A DNA stretch of 64,000 nt from the NCBI RefSeq assembly GCF_042649045.1, contig NZ_JBHSEF010000010.1, positions 72,661 to 136,660 of the forward strand, in the 5' to 3' direction. Shown here piece by piece: positions 1 to 8,699 of this stretch. This stretch comes from Chryseomicrobium palamuruense. Its GTDB lineage: Bacteria > Bacillota > Bacilli > Bacillales_A > Planococcaceae. Position numbers and translations under genes: made by a program. Numbering within the stretch: the stretch's first letter is position 1; every line of letters begins with the position of its first letter. The notes below the pieces were generated by a model, which searched no databases, was not told the DNA's origin, and saw nothing but the letters and a program-made list of their open reading frames with translations.

Positions 1-477
1 CTCGCAGGAAGTTGCAGTGAACGGACTAGAGAACAAATTGCTTACTTTAAGGAGCAGGGATATCAAAGCTATTTTATAGATGTTTTAAATTTAAAGGATG
101 CTAAAGAGTCGGCAAAGACTATTTGGTCCGAAATAAAGAATAAAAATGAAGACATATTAATCTACAGTAGTGATACTTCAGAAAATATCCAAAGAAATAG
201 TAATAGTCATTTAATAAGCGAGTTGATCGAAGAAACTTTAGCAGAGCTCAGTAAAATTGCTATTGAAGACGGATTTACAAATATCATTGTAGCTGGTGGA
301 GAAACAAGTGGAGCAATTGTAAAGAAATTAGGTCTTGAAGCATATAAAATAGGTAGAAGTGTAACACCAGGCATTCCTATTTTACAACCACTGGCTAATA
401 CTGATATTAGACTCGTACTAAAAAGTGGGAATTTTGGAGAAAAAGACTTTTTTATAAAGGCACGTGCCTATATATAA
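1..477 (+). CDS. otnK: Four-carbon sugar-acid kinase (OtnK/DUF1537-type), C-terminal part; 5' end outside window
   Basis: The frame is open from base 1 to the TAA at 475-477, so this is the last ~158 residues of a gene that starts upstream. It begins in the AGSCS..T..Q motif and later has the VAGGETSGAIV nucleotide-binding motif and the SVTPGIPI segment; these are hallmarks of the C-terminal domain of the OtnK/DtnK kinases, which phosphorylate erythronate, threonate or 3-oxo-tetronate derivatives. An OtnC-type enzyme follows after 33 bases with a good ribosome site, which supports an OtnK role (phosphorylating 3-oxo-tetronate). The stereochemistry of the substrate cannot be read. The coding sequence is AT-rich compared with DNA to the right of 21 kb. 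Confidence 0.85.
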   Translation, partial: LAGSCSERTREQIAYFKEQGYQSYFIDVLNLKDAKESAKTIWSEIKNKNEDILIYSSDTSENIQRNSNSHLISELIEETLAELSKIAIEDGFTNIIVAGGETSGAIVKKLGLEAYKIGRSVTPGIPILQPLANTDIRLVLKSGNFGEKDFFIKARAYI

Positions 478-510
478 AGTAGTTGGATTTATAAAAAGGA
501 GGGCCTCACT

Positions 511-1116
511 ATGGATTCCTTACAAAAAAAACTTGAAGACGCAGTATGGGTAGCGCGTAGCTTATTTAATCGTAATAAGGCTAGTGGAAGCATTGCAAAT
601 CTTAGTTTTAGACATGAAAATTACATCTTTATTACAGGAACTGGAACTTGCTTTGGAAGACTTACTATCGAGGATTTTGCAGTGGTTGATTTTGATGGTA
701 ATTCAAAAAATAGTGTAAAACCAAGTAAAGAACTTCCGTTGCATTTAGCAATTTTTAAAGCAAAGAAGAACCAAGATGCAATTGTTCATGTCCATAGTAC
801 TTATGGTGTTCTGTGGAGTTTTGTTCCTAATTTAAATTATGAAGATTGTATACCTGATTACACTCCTTATTTAAAGATGAAACTAGGCAAAGTAGGACTA
901 GTACCCTATCGGAAACCTGGGAGCACAGACTTACTTAATGAACTTACTAAAACACTAGATACATCAGACGGTTGGTTGCTTTCTCAACATGGTCCGATAG
1001 TACCCGGCAAAACCATATTAGACGCATTTTATGCAATCGAAGAGTTAGAAGAAAGCGCAAAAATAGCTTGGCACTTATATACGAATAATCTAAGTATGCG
1101 AGGTGATTCTGTTTGA
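511..1116 (+). CDS. otnC: 3-oxo-tetronate 4-phosphate decarboxylase-like class II aldolase (OtnC family)
   Basis: A 201-residue protein of the class II aldolase/adducin family. The metal site HVHS is visible near residue 94, and a second histidine in the SQHGPIV stretch near residue 159 completes the zinc set; the length fits this family (~210). In known pathways OtnC decarboxylates 3-oxo-tetronate 4-phosphate to dihydroxyacetone phosphate after OtnK action. AAAGGAGGG precedes the ATG. The stop overlaps the TTG start of the next gene, so the two are translationally coupled. A fuculose-phosphate-aldolase-like activity is the alternative; the OtnK neighbour favours OtnC. Confidence 0.8.
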   Translation: MDSLQKKLEDAVWVARSLFNRNKASGSIANLSFRHENYIFITGTGTCFGRLTIEDFAVVDFDGNSKNSVKPSKELPLHLAIFKAKKNQDAIVHVHSTYGVLWSFVPNLNYEDCIPDYTPYLKMKLGKVGLVPYRKPGSTDLLNELTKTLDTSDGWLLSQHGPIVPGKTILDAFYAIEELEESAKIAWHLYTNNLSMRGDSV

Positions 1117-1775
1117 AGATTGGATTAGTGCATGCCACTATAAATTCTGTTATACCTATATTGAATGCTTTTAAAGAATTACATCCTACGGTTGATATTG
1201 TAAATTTCATGGACGAAAGTTTAATATTTGAATTAAATGAAACAAACAATATTACTCATGACATGACAAGAAGATTAATTGAGCAGGTTTCTAAAGCTGA
1301 AAACGCGGGAGTAGACGCCATCTTATTAACTTGTTCATCATTTTCTCCTCATGTAAAACAATTTAAACATTTATTTAATGTCCCAATCCTTAGTTCAGAT
1401 GAAAGCATGCTAGAAAAAGCAGTTCATAGCGGTAAAAAGATAGGTGTAATTGCAACTGTTGAAAAAGCGGGACCTACTACAACTAAGTTACTCTACGACA
1501 CAGCAGCTAATTTGCATAAAAAGATAGAAGTAGAAACAATTGTAGTGACGGAAGCTTTTCAAGCTCTACAAAAGGGTGACGAAGTGACTCATGACAACTT
1601 AATTCATAATGAAATTGATCGATTGAAAAAGACAAATCATGTTATACTTTTAGCACAATATTCTATGTCCAGAGCAATTAAAACTTACCAAGATGACGCT
1701 GAAAATATTATAACAGGTCCTGAGGTTGGAGCAAATTCTATAGTAGAATTAGCAACAAAATTTAATAATAAATAA
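1113..1775 (+). CDS. Asp/Glu/hydantoin racemase superfamily protein
   Basis: A 220-residue protein starting at TTG 1113, which overlaps the otnC TGA (TTGA). It has the two-cysteine-half layout of the Asp/Glu racemase superfamily: the LLTCSSFSPH segment near residue 73 carries the first catalytic cysteine, and IGVIATVEKAGPTT follows as in these proteins. The second half has LAQYSMSR in place of the usual LxCT motif, so the second cysteine appears to be missing or displaced. That would favour a one-base or isomerase-type reaction over classical amino-acid racemisation. Its coupling to otnC suggests it acts on the same sugar-acid pathway (inference). Exact substrate unknown. Confidence 0.7.
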   Translation: MKIGLVHATINSVIPILNAFKELHPTVDIVNFMDESLIFELNETNNITHDMTRRLIEQVSKAENAGVDAILLTCSSFSPHVKQFKHLFNVPILSSDESMLEKAVHSGKKIGVIATVEKAGPTTTKLLYDTAANLHKKIEVETIVVTEAFQALQKGDEVTHDNLIHNEIDRLKKTNHVILLAQYSMSRAIKTYQDDAENIITGPEVGANSIVELATKFNNK

Positions 1776-1782
1776 GTTAATT

Positions 1783-1810
1783 ACCGATCTGAACTCAGGT
1801 CGGTTTTTTA
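1783..1810 (+). terminator. Rho-independent terminator after the otn-type genes
   Basis: ACCGATCTGA pairs with TCAGGTCGGT (one G-U pair) and is followed by TTTTTT. It lies 8 bases after the racemase-like stop and before the permease, so the permease may have its own or read-through transcription. Confidence 0.75.
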
Positions 1811-1851
1811 AAATGGTACCAATTTAAAATACATGTTAGGTGTTGCTGTGG

Positions 1852-3195
1852 ATGGATAAAATCAGAGCCATAAGTTTAATTCTTATGGGTTTAATTTTTC
1901 TTTATAACATTTTTATTTCTAATGAATGGCTAAATCTATTCATTAGCATTTTAGCAATTTTAGTATTAATTCTTTATTTTCCAAAACTTATTTATAGTTC
2001 CAAGATATTAGTAATAGCGATGAATTTAGCATCTATATATATTTATTTTTATAGCGGAAATCTAATCGAATATTTTGAAGATATCAAAACGAATCTTGCT
2101 ATATTATGTATATTTATTTTTGTTCCCTTTCTCATAGTTCCTATTAGAAGAGGCGATTATCTTAATGCAATAGACATTGTGTTGAGAAAACTAATAACTA
2201 ATAGTCAAAGATTATATGGTCTAGTTAAAATATGTGTAATAATAATAGGCGCTATTTTGAATATGGGCAGTTTACACATTCTATATAATTTTACGAATCT
2301 AAAATCATATAAGGCATTTGAAGAAGTGCGAATGAAAGCATTGATACGAGGTGTATCACTGGCATTTTTGTGGTCACCTTATTTTGTATCTGTTGCAGTA
2401 GTTTTATCATATTTTAATATAGATTGGATTCAAATATTTTTATTTGGAATTATAATAAATATTATTGGAATATTAATTGGTTATAAGGCTGAAATGAATA
2501 ACAACCTACCTATCAGAAATTTTTCTACTAGTCACAATGAATTTCGTAAAGCAATCAAGAGTATTCTAATTTTGATAGTAAATATTATCTTAGTTACAGC
2601 ATTAATCATACTTATTGATGGATTTTCAGACGTCCCTATCTTATCTATTGTTCCACTTACTGTCCTTTCCTATTCTATACTCTGGATGATTCTACAAAAC
2701 AATGCGAGATATATCGTTTTAGATTACTATAAGGAATTGATTGATCGGGGTCCGAAGATGGGAAATGAGGTATCAGTTTTTTTATCTGCAGGTTTGTTTG
2801 GTTCGGCTCTATTAACATTAGGATCTGACAAGTGGATTTTAAAAATTTTAGACACTTTCGAAGTAGAAAATGCTATATTACTGATTCCAATTTTAGCACT
2901 TTTAATAATTGGTTCATCTTTTATTGGATTACATCCAATTGTCACAGTTTCAACTATAGGAGTTACTTTAAGCCAAGTAACTTATTTTATGGATCAACAT
3001 TTTATTTTAGCTATTGGAATATTAATTAGTTGGATGGTCACTGTAATACTTTCTCCTTTTTCAAGCGCAAATTTAATTATGACTGGAATAGTGAATCGGA
3101 AATCAATGTTTGATAGCTTTAGAATGAACTATAAGTATGCTTTATCTTTATGGGTAATAGCTTATTTTATATTAATAATTTTTAGCATATATTAA
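1852..3195 (+). CDS. Multi-pass membrane protein, probable ion-transporter-superfamily permease
   Basis: About 447 residues with roughly 11-12 hydrophobic segments. I chose ATG 1852 because TTAGGTG lies about 10 bases upstream; a GTG at 1840 in the same frame would add four residues. The C-terminal half carries a GLHPIVTVST loop between helices followed by an SPFSSANLI loop, resembling the re-entrant loops of ion-transporter-superfamily carriers (DASS/CitMHS/ArsB-like). I do not recognise a named family. Its position behind sugar-acid genes suggests an organic-acid permease (inference). The DNA is very AT-rich, as in the genes before it, which suggests the block was acquired together. Confidence 0.6.
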   Translation: MDKIRAISLILMGLIFLYNIFISNEWLNLFISILAILVLILYFPKLIYSSKILVIAMNLASIYIYFYSGNLIEYFEDIKTNLAILCIFIFVPFLIVPIRRGDYLNAIDIVLRKLITNSQRLYGLVKICVIIIGAILNMGSLHILYNFTNLKSYKAFEEVRMKALIRGVSLAFLWSPYFVSVAVVLSYFNIDWIQIFLFGIIINIIGILIGYKAEMNNNLPIRNFSTSHNEFRKAIKSILILIVNIILVTALIILIDGFSDVPILSIVPLTVLSYSILWMILQNNARYIVLDYYKELIDRGPKMGNEVSVFLSAGLFGSALLTLGSDKWILKILDTFEVENAILLIPILALLIIGSSFIGLHPIVTVSTIGVTLSQVTYFMDQHFILAIGILISWMVTVILSPFSSANLIMTGIVNRKSMFDSFRMNYKYALSLWVIAYFILIIFSIY

Positions 3196-3207
3196 AAAAT
3201 TATATTT

Positions 3208-3276
3208 AACTTTTGAACTTTGATGTGAGAATCACAGACTATATAAAATGTGCTCATCAAATTTAAAAGTTTTTTA
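3208..3276 (+). terminator. Large hairpin terminator after the permease
   Basis: AACTTTTGAA-TTTGATG-GAG pairs with CTC-ATCAAA-TTTAAAAGTT across a loop, and TTTTTT follows. It marks the right end of the AT-rich module. Confidence 0.6.
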
Positions 3277-3451
3277 ATGAAGATATACCGTGTCTTTATC
3301 TTAATCTTATAAATATTTTTTGATGGGTATTTATTAATCATTGAGTCTTAACTATTTAATACCTCATATTAAAGAAATAAAAAATGAGGCTAGGACATAA
3401 ATAGACTCCGATCCAAGAGATGATAACTCTCATTCTAAAAATGGAGGTTTT

Positions 3452-4577
3452 TTATTTCGTATCTCTACACTCTGGCAGTATATTTTCTTTCACGGCCTTG
3501 AGCGCTAGACCAATGTTGTTCACGATCGTCAGTCTAGTGTGGACCAACAATCGTGTGAAACCTAAATCAGCTTTCAGAAATCCAAAAACTGGTTCCATGT
3601 TATTCTTGCGTCGACGATAAATAGATGTCGCTAGTCTTTTCATCTGGAAGCTTGTTCCTTACATATTCTTTTTTGCTCTTCCTCCTACTTTATGTTAACG
3701 CTCATGGTTCGGTAGGTTCAGTCCTAAGCCTTAGTGCACTGTGCCCGGAGGGGACAGTCTAAACATCCTGCAAAAGGTTAGACCTTAAAAGTTCTTACGA
3801 ACCCTCTACGGACCTTTCGTTTACTGATCTGCTAAAAGATCATACGTTTTCTGTTCAGACATTCATGCATTTTTAGGAATCTGTCACCTCATCGTATGTC
3901 CACTTGGAAGTCTTAAATGCGTTATTCTTTTAGGAGCGTTTTTACTTTCGCTAGAAATGACTATAGGTGATCAGAGAGACCTTCTTCCCTCTTCTCAATC
4001 TCAGCTGCCTGCTCGGCAACGATCTCATCGATTTACTCGGCTCTCGTAGTCAGGTGCTCGAACAACAACGTATCCTCTTTCTCATGTTCTGGCATGATCT
4101 TCTTGTTAAAGAGCTCAGTGTAGAGTTGATTGGATATCTCTATGAAGTTTGCCAAGTGTCTCTCGATTAGTGTCTTCCATACAAAAGTGAATTTGTCTGC
4201 TTTTGCTTTAATCTTCGTACCATCAATTAAGATAGCTTCTTGGTCAATCAAAATCTTTTGAATCAATTTTACTCGGAACTAAACAAAACAATGACGGATA
4301 AGTTCTCGCATGTCAGTGTGAACAGGGAAAAGATTGATGGTGCGGCAGATAGCATGGTGGATGATGTTGGACAAGCCACATCAGAAGGATACTGTCCTTG
4401 ACCGGGTCCTTAATCTTGCGACCCGTGAAGACAGACTGGGGGTATGCACTTAGTATGAGCTTTAACATCATTCTCTGATAGTAGGCAGGACATCCGCTGT
4501 CACGCCGAAAGGAGGTGAAAGCTTTGTTGGGGGTGCTCTTTCTAAATGATGACCAATTGCTAAAGTGGTATCGTTTT
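3452..4577 (-). pseudogene. IS1182-family transposase, main fragment with several frameshifts
   Basis: Minus-strand pieces in three frames are collinear with an IS1182 transposase: TLAIGHHLE, then STPNKAF..GCPAYYQRMMLK..YPQSVFTGRKI, then DQEAILIDGTKIKAKADKFTFVWK (the catalytic-aspartate DGTKI region), then YRRRKNNMEPVFGFLKADLGFTR (the C-terminal catalytic-glutamate region, residues EPVFG). Frame breaks lie near 4540, 4370 and between 3643 and 4033, where the sequence is poorly preserved. It cannot encode an active enzyme. The N-terminus lies beyond the intron at 8488-8556. Confidence 0.85.
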
Positions 4578-5223
4578 GTGCGCTTGGCAGCGCTTTTCTC
4601 TGGGATGAAAGTTCCCATCACACTGGAGTGACAGAAGTGTATAGTCGACCGGTAGTGCGAGTATCGCGAGGTGTCGTGCGGAGGACCGGAAGACGAAACT
4701 CGGAACAGGTGGCATCTACCATGTTGGCTGGCAGGCAAGGATGACCTAGCAAAACTTAGGGAAGTCCCATCTCACTCTTACTATTGCCTGTGAGTTAAGA
4801 GGACTGGATTCGAGGGAAAGAGATTTGACGTGACCCAAGGAGGTCTCATCTTCTCCACCGTAGGTGGTAAGGATTCTACAAACCCGTAATGGACAAGGTG
4901 AATTTCATGGAGGGTGAGAAGTCAGAGCAGGGGATAGTAGTGAATAAACCTATTGGAAAAGCCACAAATTTAGGTGACTTGTCATCTGATTGACAAGAGG
5001 GTCAGATACTCAAAAGGGTCTGGTTCATGCGAAGCCCGTCTGTCCATGTAAGAACTATCACTGCACCACTCGTTTTACCGTGCTGCTGAGCAGAAGTCGA
5101 TGAGGTAGATAGCCGTAGAATCGAGACCGAATAGAAAGTAGGTCGCTCAGGGCTAGTACTAGAAGTAATCCGGTCAGTGTATACAAACTATTCAACCGGA
5201 TAGAGTTAGGAAGGAAAGAGGGC

Positions 5224-5957
5224 ATGCGTAACAAGGATGGAACGCAAGGTAGCCGTGCAGGTACTGGAAAGAAATCAAGATGGTACAGTCTGATGGACAA
5301 GGTCTGGTCAATCGACAACCTTGAAGCTGCCTTCAGACTAGTCAAGAGGAACAAAGGGGCAGCAGGTGTAGACAGGGTCAGCATACAAGAATACGAAGTC
5401 GAATTGGAACGTAACTTAAGAACGCTCCAATCCTTACTGAGGAAAAAGGAATTCAGAGCGAGACCTGTAAGACGAGTCTATATCCCAAAGGATGATAACC
5501 AGTTACGTCCATTAGGTATCCCAACGGTCGAAGACCGTATCGTACAAGCGGCTCTCAAGTTGAAGCTTGAACCAATATTTGAAGAGAAGTTTCTCCCATG
5601 TAGTTTTTGGATTCCGCCCTGGGCTGAATGCACACATGGCAGTGGAGCAGATACGTAATGACCTAATGGATGGGTACTTTTTCGTCATCGACGCTGATAT
5701 CAAGACATACTTCGATTCTATACCACATGATAAGCTCATCGAGCTGTTTCGTGAGGAGGTTGTAGATGGGAGCATCATCGCCCTCATCAGGCAATTCCTA
5801 GAGGCAGGTGTCTTGGACGCCAATGTATACAGTGACTCTGTGACAGGTAGTCCCCAAGGAGGGGTCATCAGTCCATTACTCGCTAACATCTACCTTCACC
5901 CCCTGGATGAGATGATGACAGAAAGAGGTCATCGAATTACACGATACGCTGATGATT
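5224..5957 (+). pseudogene. Outer intron reverse transcriptase/maturase, N-terminal part (frameshifted)
   Basis: An LtrA-type group II intron RT. After GGAAAGAGG the ATG at 5224 opens the RT-0/1 region (NKGAAGVDRVS, IPKDDNQLRPLGIPTVEDRIVQ). The frame shifts by one base in a run of five T at 5604-5608: with four T the protein would read ..CSFGFRPGLNAHMAVEQI... Downstream the other frame continues with DIKTYFDSIPH, GSPQGGVISPLLANIYL and RYADD. The gene is cut immediately after the YADD codons by the inner intron, and the C-terminal part resumes at about 7823. It is dead as written unless the T-run is a sequencing error or is recoded. Confidence 0.85.
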
Positions 5958-6504
5958 GTGTGCCACGAAAGCAACCAAAGTGTGCGTAAGCACACAAGGA
6001 AGCTATGCTGCACAAAAGATGAGAGTAGGCCTCTCGCAATCGCTATACAGGTAGAGGTTGCAAACCACCCTAAGGTGCTGTAGTCAAAAGCTATGGTATT
6101 GAGCGTTAGGGAAAAGGCAGGGCTAGACCCTGTCAGGTGAGTACTAAGGAGACGAAAATCATTGAACCGCTGAAGAAGTATCGAAAGCGTATAGATGTCA
6201 TCAAAACCGAGGGGGAGTCGTTAACTCGGGATGAGTTCGGAAGGAACCTGTTTACTGTCCGTTCGGTGACCGGTATAAAGGCGGCGTGAACTTAATACAG
6301 GCTTTTGTGTGGAACGTGGGAACCTACGACATGGATGTTAAGGGAGAGATTTCAAGTGGAAGCCCCACAAGAATCAGAGTACCAATGCCATGTATAGGGG
6401 CGGAATAACTCGTAGTAGTGATGAAATCCCCTAACCGGGATGGAGCAAAGGAGTTGTATTATTCAGTTTTACGAATAAGTCAACCATAAACCTGGGAGGA
6501 ACTT

Positions 6505-7749
6505 ATGAAGAAAACAAAGCCATATGCGATTTCTAAAAACATAGTATATGAAGCCTTCTTAAGAGTTAAAGCAAATAGAGGGTCAGCCGGAATTGATGAT
6601 GAGTCAATAGAAGAATTCGAACTGAACTTAAAAGATAACCTGTACAAATTATGGAACAGAATGTCGTCAGGAAGTTATTTTCCACCAGCTGTAAAAGCAG
6701 TAGACATACCCAAGAAAGCTGGGGGTACTCGAACGCTTGGTATCCCAACAGTTGCCGATAGGATTGCACAAATGACAGCCAAATTATATTTTGAGCCTAA
6801 AGTAGAACCATATTTCCATGAAGATTCCTATGGCTATAGACCAGGGAAAAGTGCAATTCAAGCAATAGAGATTACTCGTAAAAGGTGCTGGAAATATAAC
6901 TGGGTATTAGAATTCGATATTAAAGGATTATTTGACAACATCGATCATGATTTATTAATGAGAGCAGTAGAAAAGCATACACAAAACAAATGGCTAAAGT
7001 TATACATCGAGAGATGGTTAAAAGCGCCTTTTCACACAAAGGATGGAACAATTGAACGTACGTCTGGCACACCGCAAGGTGGGGTTATAAGTCCTGTACT
7101 GGCAAATCTATTCCTGCACTACGCGTTCGATAAGTGGATGTCAATCTACCATCCAAACAATCCATTTGCGAGGTATGCAGATGACGCAGTCATCCACTGT
7201 AAAACAGAAGATGAGGCTAAGGAAGTGCTAGAGTCCCTAAACAAGAGAATGAATGAATGTAAACTTGAACTACATCCAATAAAAACAAGAATTGTATATT
7301 GTAAGGATGCAGATAGGAAAGAAGAACATGAAAACATATCGTTTGATTTCCTAGGATACACATTCAGACCAAGGCTATCAAAGAATAGATGGGGAAAGCA
7401 TTTTGTCAACTTCACTCCTGCCATCAGTAATAAATCAAAGAAGTCTATTCGGCAAAAAGTGAGAGATTGGAAACTGCAATTAAAGGCAGAAAAGGAACTC
7501 ACAGACCTATCGATGATGTTTAACCCAGCAATTAGGGGCTGGATTAATTACTATGGTAAGTTCTACAAATCTGAAATGTACTCAACTCTAAGGCATATTA
7601 ATAAAGCCTTAATTATGTGGGCAAGAAAGAAATACAAAAGATTCGCTCGACATAAGAAGAGGGCAGAACATTTTCTAGGTAGAATTGCGAAACAGAATCC
7701 CAAGTTCTTCAAACATTGGGAGATAGGTATCAAGCCTACGGCTGAATAA
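6505..7749 (+). CDS. ltrA: Inner intron-encoded reverse transcriptase/maturase, intact
   Basis: A 414-residue LtrA-type protein with all RT blocks: NRGSAGIDDES, IPKKAGGTRTLGIPTVADRIAQ, EDSYGYRPGKSA, FDIKGLFDNIDH (first catalytic Asp), TPQGGVISPVLANLFL and ARYADDAV (catalytic Asp pair). A maturase X domain follows, with NPAIRGWINYYGKFY. There is no zinc-finger HNH endonuclease domain at the C-terminus, so insertion would rely on reverse splicing without En cleavage. GGGAGGAAC precedes the ATG. It would bind and help splice its own intron RNA. No frame lesion is seen. Confidence 0.92.
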   Translation: MKKTKPYAISKNIVYEAFLRVKANRGSAGIDDESIEEFELNLKDNLYKLWNRMSSGSYFPPAVKAVDIPKKAGGTRTLGIPTVADRIAQMTAKLYFEPKVEPYFHEDSYGYRPGKSAIQAIEITRKRCWKYNWVLEFDIKGLFDNIDHDLLMRAVEKHTQNKWLKLYIERWLKAPFHTKDGTIERTSGTPQGGVISPVLANLFLHYAFDKWMSIYHPNNPFARYADDAVIHCKTEDEAKEVLESLNKRMNECKLELHPIKTRIVYCKDADRKEEHENISFDFLGYTFRPRLSKNRWGKHFVNFTPAISNKSKKSIRQKVRDWKLQLKAEKELTDLSMMFNPAIRGWINYYGKFYKSEMYSTLRHINKALIMWARKKYKRFARHKKRAEHFLGRIAKQNPKFFKHWEIGIKPTAE

Positions 7750-7752
7750 TGG

Positions 7753-7821
7753 GAGCCGGATGAGTCGAGAGGTTCACGTCCGGTTCTGAGAGGGGCTACT
7801 GGGGAGGTTCCAGTGGTCTAC
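7753..7821 (+). ncRNA. Inner intron domains V and VI
   Basis: 7753-7787 matches the domain V pattern (GAGCCGG..CCGGTTCT with a GAGAGG-type terminal loop). 7788-7821 holds the shorter domain VI hairpin and the 3' splice end. Confidence 0.75.
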
Positions 7822-7822
7822 T

Positions 7823-8413
7823 TGCCTTGTCAACTGTTGTAAATCGCAGAAAGGGGCGGAGCGTGTACTAAAATCGGTCACGCGACTATTGGAGGGAGGA
7901 CTGGGACTGACTATCCATCCTGGTAAGACGAGAATCGTGGACAACAGGAGAGACCCTTTCACTTTTCTTGGTTTCACGTTTGTGAACTGCCGCAGTATCA
8001 GACCATCTGAGAAGGCACTAGGAAAATTCAAGACGAGAATCAAAGAAGTGACTACAAAGAATATGACGGTTGACGTAGAACATCACATCAAATTTGAAGT
8101 CAATCCAATCATAAGAGGATGGGGAAACTACTTCGGAATCGCAGCGGTCAAAAGAGTGTTCGAGACATTGGATGCGTGGATTCGAAGAAGGTTAAGGATG
8201 GTCCAATTCAGAAGTTGGCGTAAAAAGAAAAAGCTCCATAAGGAGCTAAGACGAAACAACTGGAAGGGTCCGATGCCCGATATCCGCATGACTAAATGGA
8301 GGAGCTCGCGCTCACGTCCCGCGCATATCGCTATTCCCAATGAAAGGTTCAGACAATACCGACTTGTATTCCTACTAGACATTTATAAAAACCTGCATCC
8401 CCAAAGGGGATAA
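7823..8413 (+). pseudogene. Outer intron RT/maturase, C-terminal part after the inner intron
   Basis: From TGC CTT GTC the frame continues the outer RT after its YADD: CLV..KGAERVLKSVTRLLEGGLGLTIHPGKTRIV, then FLGFTFVNCR and the X-domain signature NPIIRGWGNYF. It ends in a basic tail. Joined to 5224-5957 (with the T-run corrected) it makes a normal ~440-residue RT without an HNH domain. No start codon or ribosome site is suited to independent expression. Confidence 0.85.
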
Positions 8414-8421
8414 GCATGGAG

Positions 8422-8487
8422 GAGCCGTATGCGATGAACCGCACGTACGGATCTGTGAGAGGCGCATGAATTCATTCATGCGCCTAC
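8422..8487 (+). ncRNA. Outer intron domains V and VI
   Basis: 8422-8454 folds as the conserved group II domain V (GAGCCGTATGCG paired with CGCACGTACGGATCT). 8455-8487 contains the domain VI stem GGCGCATGAA / TTCATGCGCC ending in CTAC. Confidence 0.8.
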
Positions 8488-8556
8488 TCGATTTGGAGTT
8501 TTACTGCGAGATCTGCAGATAAATCAAATGTTTCATGTTATTATCTTTAAACCTAG
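8488..8556 (-). pseudogene. IS1182-family transposase, N-terminal fragment
   Basis: Minus-strand reading gives FKDNNMK, then after a one-base slip DLSADLAVKLQIE, matching the start of IS1182 transposases (..FKDYNM..LPLDLEVKIQE..). It is continuous with the fragment ending at 4577 if the outer intron is removed. Confidence 0.7.
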
Positions 8557-8699
8557 AGACACTTGTTTCCATTTAGATTTATTGTGGTAACTCAATTCTA
8601 TCTAAAGTTGTCCTTTTAATGTAAAAGAGAACATGTTTCACAGTATCCATTTTGATACGTGCGCTTTCCTCATTTAAAGGAATGGTCTGTCACAGCCTT

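Larger units (their letters stand above)
5958..7821 (+). mobile_element. Inner group II intron inserted in the YADD motif of the outer intron's RT
   Basis: The 5' end reads GTGTGCCACG just after GAT GAT T of the outer RT. The 3' side has domain V (GAGCCGGATGAG...CGTCCGGTTCT, 7753-7787), then a domain VI-like hairpin (CTACTGG/CCAGTGG) and ...GGTCTAC at 7821. On the far side the outer RT frame resumes with TGC CTT GTC, giving YADD-C-L-V. The boundaries are certain only to within about two bases. The element is ~1.86 kb with an intact RT in domain IV, so it looks younger than its host and may still be mobile. Confidence 0.85.
4578..8487 (+). mobile_element. Outer group II intron inserted antisense in the IS1182 transposase
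   Basis: It starts with GTGCGCTTGG (consensus GUGYG) at 4578 and ends ...GCGCCTAC at 8487. Near the 3' end there is a typical domain V (GAGCCGTATGCG...CGTACGGATCT, 8422-8454) and a domain VI hairpin GGCGCATGAATT/AATTCATGCGCC-like. Removing 4578-8487 rejoins the minus-strand transposase codons as K-L-Q-I-E-N-D-T-T-L, allowing for one base of uncertainty at the junction. The intron runs opposite to the transposase, so splicing cannot repair that mRNA. Its RT gene has a one-base frameshift and is itself interrupted by a second intron. Without that inner intron it is ~2.05 kb, a normal size. Confidence 0.85.
3386..8699 (-). mobile_element. Decayed IS1182-family insertion sequence, split by a group II intron
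   Basis: The left end AGGCTAGGACATA (3387-3399) and the reverse complement of the right end AGGCTGTGACAGA (8686-8698) match at about 10 of 13 positions, as expected for IS1182-type terminal inverted repeats (AGGCTGGGACA-like). Between them, minus-strand reading gives pieces of one IS1182 transposase in the correct order: N-terminus 8488-8556, then 4577 down to 3452. The 3.9 kb between 8487 and 4578 is a group II intron. Without it the element is ~1.4 kb, shorter than usual, so internal sequence has also been lost. The exact ends and target duplication are not certain. Confidence 0.8.

Noticed and set aside
4313..4738. 141-codon minus-strand frame as a gene
   Set aside because: Only its C-terminal half is IS1182 transposase; the N-terminal half reads through the antisense of the outer intron's 5' end.
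5512..5889. 125-codon minus-strand frame
   Set aside because: Antisense shadow of the outer intron RT.
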